A stretch of 64,000 bases of DNA from Flavobacteriaceae bacterium (GTDB taxonomy: Bacteria; Bacteroidota; Bacteroidia; Flavobacteriales; Flavobacteriaceae): positions 248,001 through 312,000 of the forward strand of contig JANQSO010000007.1 of the NCBI GenBank assembly GCA_028284005.1, read 5' to 3'. Position 1 is the first letter of the stretch; the number at the start of each line of letters is the position of its first letter. The notes beneath the pieces are model-generated. The model had not been told where the DNA came from and did not search any database. It was given only the letters and a program-made list of their open reading frames with translations. Positions 27,533 to 36,092 of this stretch are shown one piece after another. The position numbers and the translations under genes were made by a program.

Positions 27533-29035
27533 CTATTCCCAATCCGGCATAAAAGCATTACTGAATAGTAAGGTTCTTGAATCATCTATTCCTATTTCAA
27601 CACTGTAAACATCTCGCTGTGAAATATTGTCATTAGAGGTGTTGGTAAAGATCGCAAAGGCTTCATTCGGTGAAAACATTGGTTCCAGATCATTCGTTCC
27701 ACTTGGTTTATTATCAGAAATATCAGTAGTAGTATCTGTAAGAAGGTCATAAACAAAAATTCTGGCATCCAATCTTCTGTAGTTAGCACTTTCAAAGCCT
27801 GTAACATCATAAGAATATATTACCTTTTGATTTGTTACCGAAAGATTCAATCCACTAGTTGCACCAGGCATACCTGTATGAATGGTATCTAACACATTGC
27901 CACTAAAATCGATTGTGAAAATTGAAACATCATAACCTTGTAGATTATTGGTTTTCAATGCAATAATATCTGCGGTTTCACTTACGTCCACTTCAGAAAT
28001 TAAAGAACCGTCCAGAGTTTGGTATACTAAACTCAACCCTTGTCCATTAGAATTGATGCTGTATAATCTATGTAACTGTGGAAAATATATTTTGTCACTA
28101 TTTGGTGGCCAGGAAAAATTTATTTCATTTAGATTAAAACCGGCAGGCTTTATGGAACCTGAGCGGGTAACTTTTTGCTTGTCCGAACCATCTCGTTTCA
28201 TGGTATAAATATTTACAACAGCGCCATCGTTTTGTAAATATGCAATTCTATCTGCCGCTACATTTCTTCTGGGTCGGTAACTATTCACCGTTTCAGAGGT
28301 AAGTTGGAATTCGCTTCCGTCTTCATCTGCAGAGAAAATAACATTGTTATTACCAATCTTTCTGGTAAACAAGAACCTATTATCTATGGGGGCGCTAATC
28401 ACTTCAAAAGTACCCACAGGACTTAATACAGGTGCATTGATATCATCTGTAGCAGAAACCTGCCAAAAATATTGAGCTCCTAAAATTAACGGGGAGTATG
28501 TATATGTAGTTTCTGTAATGTTCTCAAACACCTGTACATCATCATTTTGGTCATTTCTTAATTCTAAAGTATAAGTAATAGGATTTCCTTCAGGATCTGT
28601 AGAGGCCCATTCGAATACCGCTTCTATACTTTGTAGAACTTCATTTTCGGTTGGTGCTACCAATTGAGGAGTAGTAGGGGGCCTGTTATTTGTTGTTGAC
28701 ACTTCCAGTTCAAAAACCACATTTACCGATGCATTTGCTACAACAGTAGTGGGTTCAAAATCTGTAATATAATCATCTATCCTGGCTTCAACAGCATAAT
28801 CTCCTACCGGCACATTCTCTATTGTAAATTTTCCGTCGCTATCTGTAAAAACAGTACTACTAATGGGTTGAGTTGATATTCTTACATTTTCAAGGGGCAT
28901 ATTATTTCCTGCTGCAACTACATTCCCTTTTATAGTACCAAAGTCATTTTCACCAATTTTATCTTCATTACAAGAAAATAAAAGAATCAAGAGTACTCCT
29001 ATCAATTTTAAATATGTTCTACTTCCTTTCATCAT
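27533..29035 (-). CDS. Surface lipoprotein: carboxypeptidase-regulatory-like, FnIII and TolB-type beta-propeller domains; last gene of the curli operon
   Basis: 500 residues. Lipobox FSC (Cys about residue 22); a carboxypeptidase-regulatory-like beta-sandwich at about 32-115 (GTIKGNVVAAGNNMPLENV; TDSDGKFTIENVPVGDYAVE); an FnIII-like domain at about 120-215 (PTTPQLVAPTENEVL; YFWQVSATDD); then a TolB/PD40-like propeller (about 220-500; FSADEDGSEFQLTSE; IYTMKRDGSDKQKVTRSG). It starts 4 bp after the csgG stop and is followed by the operon's terminator, so it belongs to the curli unit. Probably binds fibres, CsgG or glycan at the surface; no known E. coli counterpart. Confidence 0.82.
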   Translation of the reverse strand: MMKGSRTYLKLIGVLLILLFSCNEDKIGENDFGTIKGNVVAAGNNMPLENVRISTQPISSTVFTDSDGKFTIENVPVGDYAVEARIDDYITDFEPTTVVANASVNVVFELEVSTTNNRPPTTPQLVAPTENEVLQSIEAVFEWASTDPEGNPITYTLELRNDQNDDVQVFENITETTYTYSPLILGAQYFWQVSATDDINAPVLSPVGTFEVISAPIDNRFLFTRKIGNNNVIFSADEDGSEFQLTSETVNSYRPRRNVAADRIAYLQNDGAVVNIYTMKRDGSDKQKVTRSGSIKPAGFNLNEINFSWPPNSDKIYFPQLHRLYSINSNGQGLSLVYQTLDGSLISEVDVSETADIIALKTNNLQGYDVSIFTIDFSGNVLDTIHTGMPGATSGLNLSVTNQKVIYSYDVTGFESANYRRLDARIFVYDLLTDTTTDISDNKPSGTNDLEPMFSPNEAFAIFTNTSNDNISQRDVYSVEIGIDDSRTLLFSNAFMPDWE

Positions 29036-29039
29036 TTTA

Positions 29040-30452
29040 TTATTGGTTAATTTTTAATTTCGTTTTTTTAGATCCAAAATGATAGTTTAATCCAAGTCCG
29101 ACGCCGAAATAAAAATCATCTCTTCTTCCGCTTATCTTATTGTCAATTTTGTCTGAAAATGTATGATTAAATTCTCCATTCAATACAAAAGAAATCCTAT
29201 CTGAAACAGCATATTCCACTCCGGCCCCAAACTTCAGTTTAAAGAATGCGTCCCATCTTTGAAGGTAAAGTTCCGGGGAATCATCTGCAAATAATAATAC
29301 ACCGGGACCTGCAAATACATAAGGAGACAGTTTATCATGAGGTAATATATTGTATTCAAGATTAACACTTTCGGCTATCCACCAATGGTCTGTTTCCGGA
29401 GTAGAGTTTAGTCTGATGATCTGAAAATCGGTACCTAAACTCAATCCAGGTAAAAATCGGTATTTATATCCCAGTTCCGCTTTAAAATCCGGCAGCCCCG
29501 AATCAAAATCGCCATCGATCTGTACCAGCCCCATTGTTACATTAGCTGTATGCCTAAAATCGTGTTTTAGATATTTTCTTTCATATAAAGCTGTAGATTC
29601 TTCCAGTTGTTGTTCCAAGAGATACTGATCTACGATTTCTCTGTCTTTTTCTTCTCCTTCTTTTGTAGACCACAATTTGTCTTTAATTCCTTCAACAATT
29701 AATAATTCAACAGCTTTTTCAATTGCTTCCTGTACTGCTAATTGTGTTGGTTCATTTTTTGTAAAACCGGTTTCTACTTCCAGTAATTTTTGAAAATTCA
29801 CATATCTGAAAATTCCAACATCTACCGATTGAGAAAGGATCGTTTTGGAAACGTTTACTGTTTTGAGCACCTCTCCGGTAGACGTAGAGACTGCTCTAAG
29901 GTACACTGTGATCCTGTCCTGACGATATTGAGTGGAACCTCCTACTCCAAAGTATCTTGCTCCGGCACCTCCTGTTAATAAGTTAGAATCGTAAGAGATT
30001 ACACCACCTTCCAGTAATATACCTGCAAATAATAATGGATTTAGTTTTTGTGGCGGTTCGGTAGGAGATTTTCTATACTCGTCCCTGGTGGTTCTAATGA
30101 TGTTACGCTCATTTAACAGGTTCCCAAGATTTTCGCGTTCAATAGGCCTGAACCATTTTGAATCCTCGAGGGCCTTTATCAGGATCGTCGTAGCTCCTTG
30201 AGTGACAGCTGTACTAAATGTACTTCCGTTTTCAATATTTTTATACTGCCCTGTTTGATCTTTAAAGTTATAGACCCCAACAACAATAGGACTCGCCGGA
30301 AGTGGCAGGTCTATCAATTTTTCGGTTTGGTCTGTAGTTTCTCCAATTCTGGCCTCCTGGGGCCCTAAAGGCTGATTAAAATAAGCACCACACCCCCCCA
30401 GGAAAATTGGCAGTAATAATAGTGATAATATTTTTTTAAAAAAATTTACCAT
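29040..30452 (-). CDS. csgG: Curli secretion channel CsgG with C-terminal barrel-like extension
   Basis: 470-residue lipoprotein (lipobox LGGC, Cys about 21). The CsgG domain covers about 40-265: VVGVYNFKDQTGQYKN, STAVTQGATTILIKALEDSKWF, RENLGNLLNERNIIR and a transmembrane hairpin region (GARYFGVGGSTQYRQDRITV). CsgG nonamers form the outer-membrane pore for curlin subunits. E. coli CsgG has about 260 mature residues; this one has roughly 190 more after a linker (about 265-295), with alternating aromatic strands like an OmpA-type 8-strand barrel (LGYKYRFLPGLSLGTDFQI; FFKLKFGAGVEYAVSDRISF; DFYFGVGLGLNYHFG). Read between csgF (10 bp before) and the beta-propeller lipoprotein. Confidence 0.9.
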   Translation of the reverse strand: MVNFFKKILSLLLLPIFLGGCGAYFNQPLGPQEARIGETTDQTEKLIDLPLPASPIVVGVYNFKDQTGQYKNIENGSTFSTAVTQGATTILIKALEDSKWFRPIERENLGNLLNERNIIRTTRDEYRKSPTEPPQKLNPLLFAGILLEGGVISYDSNLLTGGAGARYFGVGGSTQYRQDRITVYLRAVSTSTGEVLKTVNVSKTILSQSVDVGIFRYVNFQKLLEVETGFTKNEPTQLAVQEAIEKAVELLIVEGIKDKLWSTKEGEEKDREIVDQYLLEQQLEESTALYERKYLKHDFRHTANVTMGLVQIDGDFDSGLPDFKAELGYKYRFLPGLSLGTDFQIIRLNSTPETDHWWIAESVNLEYNILPHDKLSPYVFAGPGVLLFADDSPELYLQRWDAFFKLKFGAGVEYAVSDRISFVLNGEFNHTFSDKIDNKISGRRDDFYFGVGLGLNYHFGSKKTKLKINQ

Positions 30453-30462
30453 ACTAGCTGTT

Positions 30463-30831
30463 CTAATTAGGAATAATTATTTGACTTTGTTCTCCAGTGG
30501 TAATATCTAAAATATTTATTACCAAGCCTTCATTAGATTCATATACTTCATATTGAAGGTTTCCATCTGTAGAAGTACCTAATGGAGGGGTGTTATCATT
30601 ATCAAATCCTCCTGTTAATTGATTGTTTAAACTATTATTTAAAGCATCCAAATTATCTATGCCCGATAACGAATCATCACTAAAAGGATTTTGAGCATTT
30701 GCAGAATTCAATAACCATGTATAGTTAAACGGGTCTCCTCCAAAAGCAGGATTTTTGGGAGTATATACTAATTGTTGCCCAAAACTATAGGATGTTGCAA
30801 CTAAAAACAGAAGTAGAATAATAGATCTCAT
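30463..30831 (-). CDS. csgF: Curli assembly protein CsgF
   Basis: 122 residues with a signal peptide (1-18, ending FGQ). The mature N-terminus carries the CsgF signature QLVYTPKNPAFGGDPFNYTWLL, the part that in E. coli inserts into the CsgG pore to form the second constriction; the Asn/Asp-rich rest would be surface-exposed and couple secretion to nucleation. Located between csgE and csgG with spacings of 2 and 10 bp. Confidence 0.94.
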   Translation of the reverse strand: MRSIILLLFLVATSYSFGQQLVYTPKNPAFGGDPFNYTWLLNSANAQNPFSDDSLSGIDNLDALNNSLNNQLTGGFDNDNTPPLGTSTDGNLQYEVYESNEGLVINILDITTGEQSQIIIPN

Positions 30832-30833
30832 AA

Positions 30834-31616
30834 TTAATAGTATTTTACTTTATTTTTTTCTTGTTTTATCTTTTGAAGCTGTATGTAAACTCTTTTAATG
30901 GCTTCTTGTGACATTGTCTTGAGATAATCGTTTTGAGGCCGTACAAAAAACTCCAATACTATATCATCATCGACAATCACTTCAATTTTGGTATTATTTG
31001 CCAAAGCCAAAGCCTCATTTATTGTCACTATTTTTTCTCCATTAATATTATTTCCTGTATAGAGGGAATAGAACATTTTATAAAAATCCCTGCCTGGTTT
31101 CGTTTTTGTTTGTTCAATTACAATTCCTCTTAGTATTACTCCATCATCTTTCTCATGAGTTCCATCCGGAGATATAGAACTTTTTTGAAGCAATTCTTTT
31201 TCTGCGGCAGCTTTATCTTCAGAAGTACCGTTAAGAACAATTCTGTCCTTACCAAGTAAAACATCTTCTGTATTATATACCAATAAAAGAATGATTATTC
31301 TGTCTGTGTCATTGGCACTGATGGTGGTTTTTGATAAGTTTTGCTTTTGGCCAGAGGTCAATACCAATCGGCCACTTTGATCATTTTTTGATCTGTTGGA
31401 GTTTTGGGGGTTATTCTTTATTACCGAAAGTACGTAGCGAATATTTTGATTAATACTAGTTTTATTGAATGCCGAACCTGTGATCTCAATAAATTCTGCA
31501 TTGCTTTCTAAATTTATTTTTGCTTCAATTTGGGTATTATATATTTGAGAAAAGCCACTTGTTGTAACAAGCAGCAAAGAAAGAAGTAGAATTATATGTC
31601 GGTTTGTTTTAAACAA
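30834..31616 (-). CDS. csgE: CsgE with an extra N-terminal CsgC/CsgH-like domain
   Basis: 260 residues, about twice E. coli CsgE (129). Signal peptide 1-23 (GFSQ). The C-terminal ~115 residues (about 145-250) are CsgE: ILRGIVIEQTKTKPGRDFY, KMFYSLYTG, IEVIVDDDIVLEFFVRPQ. The N-terminal part (about 28-130) reads as an Ig-like sandwich with NRSKNDQSGRLVLTSGQKQN and IIILLLVYNTEDVLLGKDRI, resembling the CsgC/CsgH curlin-inhibitor fold; this assignment is by pattern only. Capping adaptor and amyloid inhibitor would thus be fused. 6-bp gap to csgB. Confidence 0.85.
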   Translation of the reverse strand: MFKTNRHIILLLSLLLVTTSGFSQIYNTQIEAKINLESNAEFIEITGSAFNKTSINQNIRYVLSVIKNNPQNSNRSKNDQSGRLVLTSGQKQNLSKTTISANDTDRIIILLLVYNTEDVLLGKDRIVLNGTSEDKAAAEKELLQKSSISPDGTHEKDDGVILRGIVIEQTKTKPGRDFYKMFYSLYTGNNINGEKIVTINEALALANNTKIEVIVDDDIVLEFFVRPQNDYLKTMSQEAIKRVYIQLQKIKQEKNKVKYY

Positions 31617-31622
31617 TATAAA

Positions 31623-32147
31623 TCACCTTTTTATATTCCGAATTATAATGGTCTGGTTTTTACCTTTCATTGTAACTCGCATTTTTTCAGAAATGGAATT
31701 TGTACCATACCAAATAAGGTTTTGGTTACTTCCACTCTGATATATGGTCGCTCCGTGAAATAGCGTTGCTTTCGAACTCAAATCGATAAAGCTATGATTG
31801 TTACCATTTTGAAACACATTTTCATTAATGAGTCCCGAGGTAACATCAAGAACTATATCGTTATTACTACCTCTTTGAAAGAGATTGACATTACTATATA
31901 CAGAACGTGTATTGGAGATTGCGTTGTTGTTATTGCCTATTTGCTGAATATAGATCTTATTGCTAACAGAAGTAGTTGCAGCTGTATTTATTGGGGTAGT
32001 CTGAGAAGCTAAAAAGCTAAGCTGTGCCGCTTTGCTCTGTGTATTATCAACACCTGTATTACTATATGTCTGTGCCAACATAAAGCTGCTAGCCAACAAA
32101 AATAAAAGTGTATAATATGTTTTAGCTATCGTCTTCATTTTGATCAC
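31623..32147 (-). CDS. csgB: Minor curlin / nucleator, CsgB-like
   Basis: 174 residues with a signal peptide (about 1-25, LAQ). It holds four degenerate curlin units: QQIGNNNNAI, FQRGSNNDIV, FQNGNNHSFI, YQSGSNQNLI, spaced about 22 residues, and a basic C-terminus (KGKNQTIIIRNIKR) like the surface-anchoring last repeat of E. coli CsgB. Less regular than the neighbouring csgA, which fits a nucleator. First of the assembly genes after the csgA-csgB hairpin. Confidence 0.85.
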   Translation of the reverse strand: MIKMKTIAKTYYTLLFLLASSFMLAQTYSNTGVDNTQSKAAQLSFLASQTTPINTAATTSVSNKIYIQQIGNNNNAISNTRSVYSNVNLFQRGSNNDIVLDVTSGLINENVFQNGNNHSFIDLSSKATLFHGATIYQSGSNQNLIWYGTNSISEKMRVTMKGKNQTIIIRNIKR

Positions 32148-32226
32148 TATTCAATATTATTCAAGTTAAGTAAAATTAAGGGGAATTCAATTAAAAAAAG
32201 CAAAAAACAATTTCTTTTTTTAAATA

Positions 32227-32266
32227 GTAATGTATAAGAGTAAGTTGGTTTACTCTTATACATTAC
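32227..32266 (-). terminator. Strong hairpin between csgA and csgB, likely partial terminator or stabiliser
   Basis: Perfect 17-bp stem (32227-32243 with 32250-32266) and 6-nt loop, inside the transcript after csgA. The minus-strand sequence after it is A/T-rich but begins TATTTAAAAAAG, not a pure T-run, so partial read-through to csgB is plausible. Confidence 0.65.
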
Positions 32267-32286
32267 AGTAAATATAGAATTAAATT

Positions 32287-33108
32287 CTATAAGTTATGCT
32301 GAACTACGCTTGAAGAGTTTCCTCCACCAAATTGAGTAACAGTACTCATGTGTCCAAGACCATGTTGGTGAACATAGCTACCGTTAAAGAATCCTACTTG
32401 AAGAACATCAGAATCATTTAATCTTCCGTACTGCTCAGTCCACTGACCGTTTCCAACACCTGCTTGTAATACATCAGAGTCGTTACGACGTCCTCGCTGA
32501 TCTACTACGCTCCAGTTTCCAAGACCGAATTGAAGGCTAGTTGACGTGTTACGTCTTCCATATTCGTATACATAAGCATAGTTATGTGCTCCTATTTGTA
32601 AAGCATATGCATCATTACGTTTTCCCATTTGGTCAATGTCAGAAGTGTTCTTATATCCTAACTGGATCGCGTCAGCATCGTTACGTCTTCCTATTTGAGT
32701 AATGTCAGATTCGTTCTTGATTCCTCTTTGGTAAACGTTAGCATCATTGCGTCTTCCTCTTTGATAGTTGTCAGAATCGTTACCATATCCCATTTGGTCT
32801 ACGTTAGATACGTTACGTCTTCCTCTTTGGTCAACTTCAGAATAGTTTTTCTTTCCAACTTGTAATACGTCAGATTCGTTTCTGATTCCTCTTTGATCAA
32901 CATCAGATGCATTCTTTATACCTATTTGGTCAACATCAGAATCATTTCCGTACCCTAATTGGAATACGTCAGAATCATTCATATAACCAGTTTGGTCAAC
33001 ATCAGATGCATTTAAAACACCTACCTGAAGGACATCACTGTCATTAAATTGTGCAAACCCAACTGTTGCAACCATTAGTGCTAAAGCACTTAAAACTACT
33101 TTTTTCAT
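32287..33108 (-). CDS. csgA: Major curlin subunit CsgA, 23 strand units
   Basis: 273 residues: signal peptide (1-20, GFAQ), then 23 consecutive 11-residue strand units from residue 22 to the end, with no spacer between them. Consensus unit NxSDVxQxGxx, for example NDSDVLQVGVL, NESDVLQVGKK, NVSNVDQMGYG. Two units make one curlin repeat (about 11.5 repeats against 5 in E. coli CsgA), giving a much taller beta-solenoid amyloid subunit. Conserved Q, G and N match the stacking ladders; faces carry many D, R and K. First gene of the curli operon, followed by a hairpin. Confidence 0.95.
   Translation of the reverse strand: MKKVVLSALALMVATVGFAQFNDSDVLQVGVLNASDVDQTGYMNDSDVFQLGYGNDSDVDQIGIKNASDVDQRGIRNESDVLQVGKKNYSEVDQRGRRNVSNVDQMGYGNDSDNYQRGRRNDANVYQRGIKNESDITQIGRRNDADAIQLGYKNTSDIDQMGKRNDAYALQIGAHNYAYVYEYGRRNTSTSLQFGLGNWSVVDQRGRRNDSDVLQAGVGNGQWTEQYGRLNDSDVLQVGFFNGSYVHQHGLGHMSTVTQFGGGNSSSVVQHNL
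32290..33045 (-). repeat. 33-bp periodic coding repeat of csgA (23 units)
   Basis: Tandem 33-bp units encoding the 11-residue strands of the curlin. Units are diverged at DNA level but keep frame and length without exception; the last unit is 10 residues. Confidence 0.9.
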
Positions 33109-33640
33109 AATTTAAAAAGATTTAAAGATTAATATTGGTTAATAAAAATTGTTTGTCAAATTTGATATTTGGAAAGCTGGCTTTCCGTAGTTACCTTTAT
33201 ATATTATAACTTTAGGCAACATTAATTTTGTGACTTATACACGCACAACATTCAAATTGAGTTCTTTAAATTTTAAACCCAATTTTTTCTTCAAAAATTC
33301 ATTTCAATAATGTCAAAAAACGTCCATACCATAAAGCCACACATATGGCCAAAACAGCATAATTAAATAGGATAAAAAATGAGGAGTATAATTAAGTATT
33401 ATGAACGTATCAATCTTAATTACAAATCAAATATCTAAAATAAATCCATACAAAAACATACGTGCATACACGTATATTCTTAGTATTCAATATTTTGTAA
33501 GAAAAATCGCGTTAATATTTATAGTAGGAATCGACCTACATACAAAAAAGGTCGTTAAATGACTTAAATAATGGTTTTTTGTCGAAATGTTAAAATTATG
33601 TTAAAAAAATTAATGTAGGAAAATCTTTCAATTTTGCATA
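33109..33640 (-). promoter_or_regulatory. Long non-coding region upstream of csgA
   Basis: About 530 bp without a supportable ORF, between the csgA start and the glnA terminator. No full TANNTTTG is seen on the minus strand; the nearest is TAATGTTG (33217-33224) with TTG 21 bp upstream (33246-33248), giving a ~100-nt leader. Two dyads stand out: GGAAAGC-TG-GCTTTCC (33171-33186) and ATACGTG-CATA-CACGTAT (33458-33475). A long regulated promoter region also precedes csg genes in enterobacteria. No CsgD-like regulator is encoded nearby. Confidence 0.5.
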
Positions 33641-33671
33641 AAAAAACCGGTTTTTGATCAAAAACCGGTTT
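33641..33671 (-). terminator. Terminator of glnA
   Basis: 28-bp perfect palindrome (33644-33671; core ACCGGTTTTTGATCAAAAAC) with a T-run on the minus strand (A-run 33641-33646). Confidence 0.85.
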
Positions 33672-33693
33672 CGTATTTCATGCAAATAATATC

Positions 33694-35880
33694 TTATTTT
33701 GTAAATAATAATTCGCGATATTTAGTTAATGGCCAAATCTCATCATCTACCAAAAGTTCCAATTTATCGCAATGGTAACGAATTTCTTCAAAATAAGGTT
33801 TTACTTTATCACAATAAGCCGCGGCACGTTTTTCTACATCTGTTATTGTATTTGCCTTTTTTCGTTCATTGATCATATCGGTTATACCTTTATTGATCTT
33901 TGCGATATGTTCGGAAATCTGTTCGATCAAAGCCATTTGTTCTCCCGCAAGCTTTTTAAAATCTTTTCCATATATATCCTTTATCCCCTGTACATTTTCA
34001 ATCAATATATTTTGATAACGAATTGCCGTAGGGATTACATGATTTCTTGCAATATCACCTAAAACACGTCCTTCAATTTGAATACGTAGTGCATATTCTT
34101 CAACTTCTATCTCATGGCGCGCTTCAATCTCAACCTTACTCATGATATCCAGGTCTTCGTAAAGGGCAACGGTCCTTTTGGATACTTGTGCCTTTAAAGC
34201 TGTAGGAGTAGTCTTATTATTACTTAGGCCTCGTTTCTTAGCTTCCTTTTCCCAGGCCTCTCCATATCCGTCACCTTCAAATCGTATACGCTTAGAGTCT
34301 TTAATATATTCTCTAAGTATATTGAAGATAGCATCGTCCTTCTTCATTTTTTTATCGGTGATCAACTTGTCTACTTGTTCTTTAAATTCGATCAACTGTC
34401 TGGCTACAATTGCATTTAGGACTGTCATTGGCTTTGCACAGTTAGCAGTAGAGCCTACAGCGCGAAATTCAAATTTGTTACCGGTAAAGGCAAACGGAGA
34501 TGTACGGTTACGGTCCGTATTGTCCAATAAAATCTCAGGTATTTTACCTACTACATTCAACTTCAGGTCTGTTTTTTCTTCGGGGGACAATTTCCCGTCG
34601 GTAACTTTTTCAAGTTCATCCAATACCTGTGTTAACTGTGTACCTATGAATACCGAAATAATGGCCGGCGGTGCTTCATTAGCACCCAAACGGTGATCAT
34701 TACTCGCGCTCGCAATAGCTGCTCTAAGCAACTCTTCATAATCATTTACAGCTTTAATAGTATTAATAAAGAACGTCAGGAATTGCAGATTCTTCATCGG
34801 GGTGCTGCCAGGCCCCAGCAGGTTTACTCCTGTATTTGTTGCCAATGACCAGTTGTTATGTTTTCCGCTTCCGTTGATCCCTGCAAAAGGTTTCTCATGA
34901 AATAGTACTATAAAGTCATGTCGGTCCGCAACTTTGCTCATTACATCCATTAATAAGGAGTTATGGTCTACAGCAAGGTTGGTCTCTTCAAAAATTGGTG
35001 CCAGTTCAAATTGGTTGGGTGCCACTTCGTTGTGACGCGTTTTTACAGGAATTCCCAAATACATACATTCGGTTTCCAGGTCTCTCATATAATTAACAAC
35101 CCTCGTAGGAATAGAACCAAAATAATGATCGTCCAATTGCTGTCCTTTTGCTGAAGCATGCCCTAACAGGGTCCTTCCGGCCAGTGAAATATCGGGTCGG
35201 GATTTTGCCAAAGCTTTATCAATTAAAAAATATTCCTGTTCCCACCCGAGTGTTGGGTTCACTTTGGTAACACTCTTATCAAAATATTTCGCGACTGCTG
35301 TAGCTGCATGATCGATACTTTGAAGTGCACGAAGTAATGGGGTCTTATTATCCAACGCTTCTCCTGTATAGGAAACAAAAACAGTTGGGATACATAAAGT
35401 GGTCCCAAAAATGAATGCCGGAGAGGTTGGGTCCCACGCAGTATAGCCACGAGCTTCAAAAGTATTTCTAATTCCTCCGTTAGGGAAACTCGAGGCATCC
35501 GGTTCTTGTTGTACCAGTTGCCCTCCTCCAAATTTTTCAATGGACGTACCATCTCCTGTTGTCTCAAAGAATGCATCGTGCTTTTCAGCGGTAGAACCGG
35601 TTAAAGGTTGAAACCAGTGTGTATAATGTGTTGCTCCTTTAGATATTGCCCATTCTTTCATACCTGTAGAAATATGATCCGCAACATCACGGTCAATTTT
35701 GGATCCATTTTCAATAGCGTCCATCACACTTTTATATGAGTCTTTGGTCAAGTATTGTCGCATAGCTGCTTCATTAAAGACATTTTTACCAAATATGGAC
35801 GATCGCCTTTCGGGTTCTTTAACCTCTATTACCGGTCTGTTAAATGAATCTTTTATTGCATGAAATCTTAATGTGGACAT
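33694..35880 (-). CDS. glnA: Glutamine synthetase type III
   Basis: 728 residues, the length of GSIII (GlnN type, dodecameric), which makes glutamine from glutamate, ammonia and ATP. Signatures: LGWEQEYFLIDKALAKSRPD, VAPNQFELAPIFEETNLAVD, GINGSGKHNNWSLATNTG, NRTSPFAFTGNKFEFRAVGS. The N-terminus FGKNVFNEAAMRQYL is typical of the group. Likely the cell's main or stress GS. A -7 element (TATTTTTG on the minus strand, 35922-35929) is upstream, and a palindromic terminator follows. Confidence 0.95.
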   Translation of the reverse strand: MSTLRFHAIKDSFNRPVIEVKEPERRSSIFGKNVFNEAAMRQYLTKDSYKSVMDAIENGSKIDRDVADHISTGMKEWAISKGATHYTHWFQPLTGSTAEKHDAFFETTGDGTSIEKFGGGQLVQQEPDASSFPNGGIRNTFEARGYTAWDPTSPAFIFGTTLCIPTVFVSYTGEALDNKTPLLRALQSIDHAATAVAKYFDKSVTKVNPTLGWEQEYFLIDKALAKSRPDISLAGRTLLGHASAKGQQLDDHYFGSIPTRVVNYMRDLETECMYLGIPVKTRHNEVAPNQFELAPIFEETNLAVDHNSLLMDVMSKVADRHDFIVLFHEKPFAGINGSGKHNNWSLATNTGVNLLGPGSTPMKNLQFLTFFINTIKAVNDYEELLRAAIASASNDHRLGANEAPPAIISVFIGTQLTQVLDELEKVTDGKLSPEEKTDLKLNVVGKIPEILLDNTDRNRTSPFAFTGNKFEFRAVGSTANCAKPMTVLNAIVARQLIEFKEQVDKLITDKKMKKDDAIFNILREYIKDSKRIRFEGDGYGEAWEKEAKKRGLSNNKTTPTALKAQVSKRTVALYEDLDIMSKVEIEARHEIEVEEYALRIQIEGRVLGDIARNHVIPTAIRYQNILIENVQGIKDIYGKDFKKLAGEQMALIEQISEHIAKINKGITDMINERKKANTITDVEKRAAAYCDKVKPYFEEIRYHCDKLELLVDDEIWPLTKYRELLFTK

Positions 35881-35921
35881 GGCATTGTTCTGTTTTATGA
35901 GTTAATTTATTATTTACTGCG

Positions 35922-35929
35922 CAAAAATA
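35922..35929 (-). promoter_or_regulatory. Likely -7 element of glnA
   Basis: Minus-strand TATTTTTG, 41 bp before the start codon; no well-spaced TTG. Confidence 0.4.
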
Positions 35930-36092
35930 TATATATTTTTAAAACAACCCCCTGTTTTTTTGATTTAAGTTATTAATAAATTACGTTTTAGTGTTGATAA
36001 CCCCCTTTTTATATATGGCTAGATGAAGAAAATACGTATAATTATTCCAATAACCCCTAAAATAATATACTTATTAAAGAAAAAGAAGAAGT

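Noticed and set aside
32290-33045. 33-bp periodic repeats that could suggest a CRISPR-like array
   Set aside because: The periodicity is coding (11-residue curlin units) and the units are diverged and contiguous, with no unique spacers and no cas genes.
34178-34696. 172-codon plus-strand ORF opposite glnA
   Set aside because: Fully contained in glnA on the other strand, Ser/Asn-rich shadow translation with no domain.
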